DNA from: Ziziphus jujuba | Lineage: Eukaryota; Streptophyta; Magnoliopsida; Rosales; Rhamnaceae | Length of the DNA: 64,000 nt | Assembly: GCF_031755915.1 (NCBI RefSeq) | Contig: NC_083381.1 | Location: 6,894,501 to 6,958,500 of the forward strand | Direction of reading: 5' to 3' | In this document: one piece after another, positions 56,630-64,000 of the stretch | How positions within the stretch are numbered: position 1 is the first letter of the stretch | Layout of the letters: each line of letters opens with the position of its first letter | The notes under the pieces: model-generated | The model's input: only the letters and a program-made list of their open reading frames with translations | Database searches by the model: none | Told to the model about the DNA's origin: nothing | Program-made: the position numbers and the translations under genes

Positions 56630-59600
56630 AGGAAATTTGGCCCAGTGCCCAATTAAATAGGGTGTAGGCAGTAGATGCTCACTCATTCCTAGTATTTTTT
56701 TCTTTTTTTACCCACCTCTACCCATTATACCCATTAGTTAAAAGAAATTAAAAAACAAAACATTTTTCTGAGAAAGAAGCTTCTCTTTCCTTTCAACCGT
56801 GCCTTTTACAACCACCTCCTATTTTGCTCTGCAACCTTTGTCTTCTTCAAGCTTGTCTCTTTGATCATCTAATAGTCCGCACAAGTCTCATATGATGTCC
56901 TACTTTCATTGTCTTTATCTTCTTCAGTTTGAAGAATTGAGGTTAGAATGCTATTTTTTTTATTCAATTTGATTTCTAATTCCTTTTCAATTGAATATGG
57001 GATTGATTTCTACATTGATCTTCTAGTTGAAATGCACTCTTAATTTTTATTTTTGATGATTAGTTTCGACAGACATTCAATGGAAATTTAATTGTTCGTT
57101 CATATCCATCTTTGAATTTTGAAGCTGTAGATTTAGTTAATATCCATCTTCATCACTTCTTTTGCCTTTGATTTGAATTTTGTATTCCATTACTTTTTCT
57201 GGAAAATTTATTCAGATTATCTAGGCTTTTTCTTTCTTTTTCTGTTCAGCTGTAGGAAAAAGAGCTTATTCAAGTTTACTTGAAGTTGTCCAAGTTTTTT
57301 ATAGATTTGAAACTTATTATAACAAAGCTTACTTTTCCTCTGATGGAGGATGGTTAATGGATGGTATGCTTTAATCCATATGTCTGCTTATATTAGAATA
57401 TTTTACCACTCTTTTTCTTTATCATATCTCCTTCTTTATGGATGGAAACTTTCTATTTTTAATGTGATCGACTATCATAGCAACAAGATTAGAAATGAAG
57501 GAATCCTCAAATATAGAAAGCTGAGTCATTTTCTTTTCCAATTTTAGTAGAAAAATCCCAATTCACTCACTGTGAATGCTTTATTTGTTTCTTCTTTTGG
57601 GAATACTTATATGCTAAATTTCTTAAAACCTTGTTCTATAAACTTGAAGTGATATTTTTTGCTCTATAATGTTTAGAATTTAGTGGCATATAATTTCCAT
57701 GGCTATTGGTAATGCTATTAAGGACGAAGGGGTTAACATCATGACAAGTGCAGAGGTATGTATTTCTAAAATCAACTTTTCTTTGTTTATCTATCATCCT
57801 ATAGCTTTGAGTTCGACAAAGTTATTGTTGAAATAAGTTTACGTTATGATATTCCATTTGATTGCATAAATGAATATAATTTTGTCTACCCCTGCTAGTT
57901 TAAGTCGAATGGCGAAATCAAAATTCTAATCATGCTATTTCCTTTTTCAGTACATGGATGCAATTCATATTCGTTCTGAGAGGTATGCTTTCTACTCCTA
58001 GTTTGTACTATTCGCTGATTAATTTCTATTTTGTAGTTTTAGATTTCATTTTTAAATGTTTGTCGACTATTATTTCTTTTTTTCTACTTATTTTTGTACA
58101 TAATTCATTTTTTTACTTTGTTTATCAAACTTAATTGTAAAGCATTTTTTTTTATTATAAATGTTGTTTGGTTTGCAACCTGATGTAGAAAAGAACTCTG
58201 GTGAGAAAGTGTGGCAAGAGACGGAGTTTGTTTTTGGTAAGGGCATGGTTACGGTTTTTATTTTTATTATTTTTTTTTTTTGGCGCCACTCTTCTTTGTT
58301 ACTACCCATATATTTTGCATGTGGTAGTGTGTTACAACTGTTGTAGGTTGTATGATTTTCATGTTAAATGCTTGACTTTTGACCAATAAATTGTTTTTCT
58401 AACTATTATAGGTAACCAGATTCAACATCAAATGATTGAAAATAGGACTTTAAGAATGTCCATATATTATGTATAACATACTTGTGTTCATTGATGTTTG
58501 ACCGTCTTTGGATGGTTGATTTTAATTTTTGGTAGCTAGCTGAGTATTAAATTTTACTTTTGCAGATATTTAATTGAAGCTAAAAATTTTATGGACAAAT
58601 CTATGATTGTAAGTTAACAATTTTTCTGATTTTCATGCAAGATGCTTAGAAACAATGTCAATTCTACTTTTGGAATTTGATACAAAGTGATTATCAAACA
58701 ATATTTTCAATTTATCTACTACCTAATGGTTCTAATATTTTGCAGACATTGATTACATACCATACTTTAGAATGACACCAATGAAAAAGAACTTGCGATC
58801 TTATTCAAAGAAGGAAAGTATAAAGTTGCAACCAAAAAAGCATAGTGAAAGTACGTCACCATTATCCTTGCAATTTTAGTGAACTTCTAAGCTTCAATCC
58901 CAATCCAAGAAGGAAAGTGGTAAGTTGCAATCTCAGCCGAAATGCTGTGTAAGCATGCTGCCATCTTCCTCGAAAAGTTGGTAGACTTCTTAACCCCTTA
59001 TTCCTCCAACCAAGCTCCCAATCGACGTCGCAATGTCCTTTCTCAGATCAAATTTGGTAAGTTTGATACTTTTTTTATGTAATTTGGTGCTTTGAATATG
59101 TGAACAATTGCATGTTGAATGTGTGGTTTGGTTCCAGGGTTAGCTCATGTAATTTTTACTATATTAATCATAAATATGCAAAATTATGACCTTTTGATAT
59201 ATATTTATGAATTTTGTGCAAGTTATATATGTTTTTATTGATAAAATGTATTAAATTATTTATTCGTGATTGTTGATACCTTTTAGTAGTTAATTGCAAA
59301 ACAAAATTCTGCTGATAGTCTTCGATAATTTCCTATGGGGCATTGAAATTTTTTTAAAGTTCTTGTTGCTTGTTTACCAAAGGTTTCATTGGTAATGCCA
59401 CCTATTGATGGATTATCTCTTCTTTAATTAATTTGACTGATAAGTTGGATTGGTTTGAATATATCAATGTTAAGTTGGGGTTGGAAAATAATGTGAGCAA
59501 ATGGTTGACTTCCATTTAATTTATGTGCACATTATTTTGCAGGCCATTTAAGCATCTAGATGCAAAGAATGTATTTTTAAAGATTTGATGTTTTCAAAGC

Positions 59601-60432
59601 TAGGATGCGGTTCTTTACAAATTTATGTGGTATTACATGCATGTGATAATTGTTTTATTTTTTATTTTTTATTTTTTATAATACTCCATGTGATATTACA
59701 ATTATTAGATTTATATATGTCATCATTGAAGTTGTATTAATACATTGAATCACAAGTTAAGGAATGATTTAAAAAAAAAGAAATTAAAAAAAATAAATTA
59801 ATCCCTTTTTAAAAAAAATAATTATGCAACCGAAATTACCAATATTCTATCGATAATCATAATAGCATTCATTGGTAATTTTTTCATAGAGTAACATATT
59901 TTTTTTTTAAAACTACCCAATGGCACCTATCGGTATTACCAATATGCTTTTCAATAATTTCTTTGCTCCATGTGGTATTACAATTATTTATATTGTGTAG
60001 AGATAATAGAAGTTGTATTGAAGAAAAAGAAAATTAAATTTAAAGAGAAAAACAAATTGACCACTAAGAAAAATATAAAAATAAAATAAAATTGTACAAC
60101 ATAAAGTACCAATGGCCTATCATTAATTGCAATAACGACCATTAATAACATTTCCTTACACTTGAATATGATGGAAAATAATAAATATTATTCTGCATGG
60201 ACAAGAACCCAAATTACCATTTTCTTTTGCCTAGATTTATTTTTGGTGAAAGGGAAGGTAAGAATTATAGTAAAGTAGTAAAGAGTGCAGTGAGAGAGAG
60301 AGAGAGATTAAATGTGGTGAGTAGCTTGTTGGTAAGCATATAGTTGAAATAATAAAAAAAATATGGATAGATTAGAAAAACATCAAAAGGAGGGGTTATC
60401 AGGCAACAGGCCAAATTTCCCTATCCAAAAGG
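56630..60432 (+). repeat. Left arm of the foldback element
   Basis: Contains the outer terminus, a CT-rich region (56800-56960), the exon-like segments at 57699-58608, and several copies of an ATTACCAATG-type sub-repeat (59386-60150). A GA-rich tract lies at 60291-60308. Its inner end, GGCCAAATTTCC at 60409-60420, is the terminus sequence again in inverted form, so the arm itself looks like a complete element with both ends. Confidence 0.8.
57699..58608 (+). pseudogene. Captured gene fragment with introns (left arm)
   Basis: Three exon-like segments keep one frame across consensus splice sites: 57699-57755 (MAIGNAIKDEGVNIMTSAE, donor GTATGT), 57951-57982 (acceptor TTTCAG, YMDAIHIRSE, donor GTATGC) and 58566-58608 (acceptor TTGCAG, completing an Arg and then YLIEAKNFMDKSMI, donor GTAAGT). 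The phases 0 and 2 fit. The 44 residues look like a helical, charged host protein, which I do not recognise. Mutator-like elements that carry host gene pieces are known as Pack-MULEs. Transcription and coding status are unknown. An additional coding-like piece (KNSGEKVWQETEFVFG, about 58193-58240) lies in the second intron. Confidence 0.55.
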
Positions 60433-61570
60433 CCTGCCTATTAATAATCTGGAAAATTTGGCCTATTGCTCGCCAAAATGGATGCTTTACAAGTAGATAT
60501 CCCCTAGTTTTGATTTTTTTGTCTGCCCATATTCTTTTTACTATTCCAACTATATCCTTACCAACAATCCACCCACCAATCAATCTCTCTCTCTCTCTCT
60601 CTCTCTACTACTTCTTTACCATAACTCTAAACTTCATTTTCACAAAATCAAAATCTATGTTATTCAACCCAAAAAAAAAAAAAAAAATTCTAGGCAAAAG
60701 AAAATGGTAATTTGGGTTATTTTCCATGCATGAGGAAATTCATTATTCTCCATCCTATTCAAGTGTCAAGAAATATTACAGGTCATTGGTAATTTAGGTT
60801 GTGCAACTTTATTTTATTTTTGTTAATGGGTTAATTTGGGTTTTTTTTTTCCCTTTTATTTTCATTTTTTTTTCCTTCAGCACAACTTCTGTTATAGCTA
60901 TCCAATATAGATAATTATAATACCACATAAATACCACATGCACAAATAAGCAAAGAAATTATCAAAAGGCATATTGACAATACTGATATGTTCCATCCGT
61001 AATTTTTCTAGAAAGTATGTTAATCTTTTAAAAGATTACCAATGGATACTATCGTGATTACACGATAAGACATTAGTAATTTCGGTTACACAATTATTTT
61101 TTTTAAAAAATGGTTAATTTTTTTAATTTCTTTTTTTATTCATTCCTTAACTTGTGATTCAATATATTAGTACAACTTCTATGATAACACATACAACACT
61201 AATAATTGTAATACCACATAAAGTATTATTAAAAAAAAAAAAACAAGTATCACATGGATGTAATACTATAGGGATTTGTAAAGGAATGCATAGCTTTGAA
61301 TACATTGGAATCTTTAAAAATACGCTCCTTCCATCTAGGAGCTTAAGTGACCCGCAAAATAATGTATAAATTAAATGGAAGTCAATTATTTGCTCATACA
61401 CTTTTCCAACCCTAACATGACATTAATGTATTCAAACCAATCCAACATATCGGTTAAAGTTATTAAACAAGTGGTAATCCATAAACAAATAATATTACCG
61501 ATGAAGCTTTTTGTAATTAGGTAACAACAAACAAAAAGAAATTCCCGATACCCCATCAACAATTATCAAA
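59386..61570. repeat. Sub-repeats of the ATTACCAATG type inside the foldback element
   Basis: Variants of CATTGGTAAT or its complement, usually beside CCTATCG/CTATTG-like words, recur near 59388, 59826, 59870, 59910-59935, 60107, 60785, 61035 and 61075. They are roughly mirror-placed around the centre. Such arrays can be transposase-binding sub-terminal repeats; that role is inferred. Confidence 0.5.
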
Positions 61571-63427
61571 CATTATCAGGAAAAGTTTGTTTTGCAGTTA
61601 ACTACCAAGAGGTATTGACAAAGATGAATAAATACTGCACAGAATTCATAAATGCATATCAAAAGCTCATAATTTTGCATATTTATATTAAACATAATAG
61701 AACTTGCATGAGTTAAGCCTCGAACCAAGCCACACATTCAACACACAGTTGCTTACATATTCAAACAACCAAGATGCATAAAAAATTATCAAACTTACCA
61801 ACTTCGATGGGGGAGAGGACATTGGAACATCGAATAGGAGCTTGGTTGGAGGAAAAAGGTGTTCAGAAGTTTGTTGACTTTGCAAGGAAGGTGGTCACAT
61901 GCTTACAAAACATTTTGCTAAGACCGCACTTTAGTACTTTCCTTATTGGATTGAGATTGCAGCTTTGAAGTTCGCCGACATTTCGAGAAAGGTGTGACCT
62001 TTTTTTTTTAATAATTAAATTTGATAATACAAAGTCAAAATTGAAGTATCTACAGAGATAAGCAGAAACAAGAAATGATAGTCAAGACAAACAATTACAA
62101 TTGAAATCTAAAATCACAAAATGGGAATTAATTAGTAGATAGTACAAACTGAGAATTGTATCCATTTACTGAAAATGGAAATAGCATGATTAGAATTTTA
62201 ATTTCTCCATTTGACTTAAAACTAGCAGGGGTAGACAAAATTATATTCATTTATGCAATCAAATGGAATATCATGATGTAAAATTATTTCAACAATTGAC
62301 TTTGTTAAACTTAAAACTATAGGATAATAGATAAACAAAGAAAAGTTTATCCCAAAAGGACATACCTCTGCACTTATTATGATGTGAACCCCTTCTTTCT
62401 CAGCAGCATTATCAATAGCCATGGAAATTATATGCCATTAAACTCTAAACATTATTGGGCAAAAAGAATCACTTGAAGTTTGTAAAACAGGATTTTAAAA
62501 AATTTAGCATATCAGTATTCCCAAAAGAGAAAATAGATAAAGTATTCACAATGAGTGAATTGGGATTTTCCTACTAAAATTGGAAAAGACAATGACAGCT
62601 TTATATATTCGAGGATTCCTTCATTTCTAAACTTGTTCATATGATAGTTAGTCACATTTAAAATTGAAAGTTTCCATCCAATAAAGAATGAGAAATCATC
62701 GTGAAAAAGAGTGGTAAAATATGCTAATACAAGCAGAAATATGGATAAAACTATACCATCCATTAACATCATCCATCAGAGGAAAAGTAAGCTTTTATTA
62801 TAATAAGTTTCAGATCTATAAGAACTTGAACAACTACAAGTAAACTTGAATAAGCTTTTCTTCCTACAGTCGAACAAAAAAAGAAAAACTAGATAATCTG
62901 AATAAGTTTATCAAAGGCAGAAGAAGTTATGAAAATGGATATTGACTATATCTACAGCTTCGAAATTCAAAGATGGAGATGAACTAACAACTAAATTTCC
63001 ATTGAATGTCTATCAAAACTGACCATCAAAAATAAAAATTAAAAGTGCAATTCAATTAGAAGATGAATGTAGAAATCAAACCCATATTCAATTGGAAATG
63101 ATTTAGAAATCAAATTGAACAAAAAAAAACTAGTATTCTAACCTAGATTCTTCAAATTGAAGAAGACAAAGACAACAAAAGGTGTACATCGAGTGAGACT
63201 TGCATGCGAGCTTGAAAAAGACAAAGGTTGTAGAGCAAAATAGGTGATGGGTTCGAAGGGGCACAGTTGAAAGAAAGGAGAAGCCCTTTTTACAAAATTA
63301 TTTTGTTTTTTAATTTCTTTTAACTAAGGGGTATAATGGATAGAGGTGGCTAGAACGAAAAATAGTTGGGATGAGTGGGCATCTACCATTTACACTCCAT
63401 TTAAGTGGGTAATGGTTCAAATTTCCC
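60433..63427 (-). repeat. Right arm of the foldback element
   Basis: Inverted copy of the left arm. Clear matches, read on the minus strand, include the phrase GGATGGAAACTTTC (near 62667-62680), the exon copy at 62366-62422, AATATGCAAAATTATGA (near 61670), a CT tract (60587-60606, opposite the left arm's GA tract) and the inner end GGAAAATTTGGCC (60451-60463). Divergence by eye is moderate, with scattered substitutions and small indels. Confidence 0.8.
62366..62422 (-). pseudogene. Inverted second copy of the first captured exon
   Basis: The minus strand reads MAIDNAAEKEGVHIIISAE followed by the donor GTATGT, parallel to 57699-57755. The next exon copy (near 62160) has a TAA directly after the acceptor and an internal deletion, and the third exon is missing, so only the left arm keeps the fragment open. 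Confidence 0.6.
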
Positions 63428-63436
63428 TTTAAAAAA

Positions 63437-63738
63437 TGTTAAAATTGGTATAATTTAATCAAAATTAAAATTTGTAGTTGGTTATGTATTTTTAGTATAA
63501 AATAATCAATCCAGGATTAAATATATTTTAAATATGATAAGTTGTTTATCTTAAAATGAAATAATACCAATTTTGAGCCTTTTGAAAGGGAGTCAATATT
63601 TCTTAAAATGGAGGAATATATATTCCCTTTAGAATAGATATTCTTTGAATTGAAAATACATTAGACAAGAAAATAGTTAAACCTATGGAATAACTATTTT
63701 ATTACTATGTTTATTTCGCATACCAAACATACACTAAG
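63437..63738. other. AT-rich flank between foldback element and LTR
   Basis: No gene is seen. The right end (complement of about 63660-63732) resembles 56026-56085, so both flanks may be halves of one older small transposon. Confidence 0.4.
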
Positions 63739-64000
63739 TGTAACACCCCGTCCCAAATCGCACCGGAATCCGTGCACGTTGACCGAGGTTGACCGTTGAC
63801 CGTTGACCGAAGGGGTCAAAAGTTGACTTTTTGACTCGGTGAGAATTTCGAGTTGACCAGGATACCGTGGCGAAGTGCACGATCCCACGAGTTCGTAGAC
63901 TGGTAGCACGTCGAAAACGGAGCTACGGTTTGGAAGTTATGGACGAAACAAGTTGCAGTCCAAACTGTCCAGGGGGTGTCAGAGTTGACTTTTTGTTTAT
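63739..64000 (+). mobile_element. Start of another Tekay-like LTR, cut by window end
   Basis: TGTAACACCCCGTCCCAAAT and the following 260 bases match the start of element E's LTRs closely, including the TTGAC cluster and the phrase GAGTTCGTAGACTGGTAGCA. Whether it is a solo LTR or a full element cannot be told. Confidence 0.88.

Larger units (their letters stand above)
56630..63427. mobile_element. 6.8-kb foldback element, Mutator-like by its 9-bp duplication
   Basis: The two halves are inverted copies from end to end. The outer termini read AGGAAATTTGGCCC (56630) and, on the other strand, GGGAAATTTGAACC (63427 inward). The arms meet near 60432. Flanks TTTAAGAAA (56621-56629) and TTTAAAAAA (63428-63436) agree in eight of nine bases; a 9-bp duplication is typical of Mutator-like transposons. 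Left arm is about 3.8 kb and right about 3.0 kb; most of the difference is one 0.7-kb gap in the right arm, opposite left-arm positions of about 58150-58852. No transposase is recognisable. The AT-rich flank makes a chance flank match possible, so the superfamily is inference while the palindrome is seen directly. Confidence 0.85.

Noticed and set aside
60363..60710. Open frames on both strands at the palindrome centre
   Set aside because: Both arise from the symmetric sequence; no homology recognised and the end of the plus frame is a poly-Lys from an A run.

Overview
Organism and overall character. This is an AT-rich nuclear window from a flowering plant, most likely a eudicot. The signs are spliced genes with GT-AG introns, a plant-type fructokinase, plant L1-type LINEs carrying DUF4283 and zf-RVT domains, Ty3/gypsy elements primed by initiator Met-tRNA, and many poly(A/T) tracts and (TA)n microsatellites. 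All coordinates, splice sites and repeats were read by eye; no alignment or database search was run.

Layout. 1-1778 holds the last three coding exons of a fructokinase gene (+). 7360-11393 holds a complete seven-exon gene (-) encoding 314 residues, probably the plant member of the C1orf74/DUF4504 family. These are the only two convincing host genes. Between and around them lie AT-rich intergenic DNA, a 33-bp minisatellite and simple repeats. From about 17 kb to the right edge almost everything is transposon.

The nest. A decayed LINE (about 17.0-22.05 kb, resuming at 44.92-45.81 kb) is split by gypsy element A (+, 22049-44914). A carries a solo LTR of its own family (B, 24130-25270, TSD CGTGT) and a full relative in the opposite direction (C, 28699-42269, TSD GCTAC). 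C in turn carries another solo LTR of the family (D, 38091-39218) and a Tekay-like element (E, 33500-37803, TSD CTTGG). With the inserts subtracted, A and C measure 8144 and 8129 bp, which independently supports the boundaries. All protein domains of A, C, E and the LINE are broken by stops or frameshifts.

Right third. Two related solo LTRs lie in opposite orientation (F, 46389-48993; G, 49286-51702). They are followed by a probable copia-type LTR with primer-binding site (53280-54595) and the RNase H end of a second LINE (about 55.4-56.05 kb). Next comes a 6.8-kb foldback element (56630-63427) whose two halves are inverted copies of each other. It is flanked by a 9-bp near-perfect duplication, as in Mutator-like elements, and carries what looks like an intron-containing captured gene fragment. 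The window ends inside another Tekay-like LTR (63739 onward). The most unusual observations are this foldback element, the coding sequence shared by the gypsy LTRs, and a dense cluster of W-box cores plus a frame-conserved ORF in the Tekay-like LTR.
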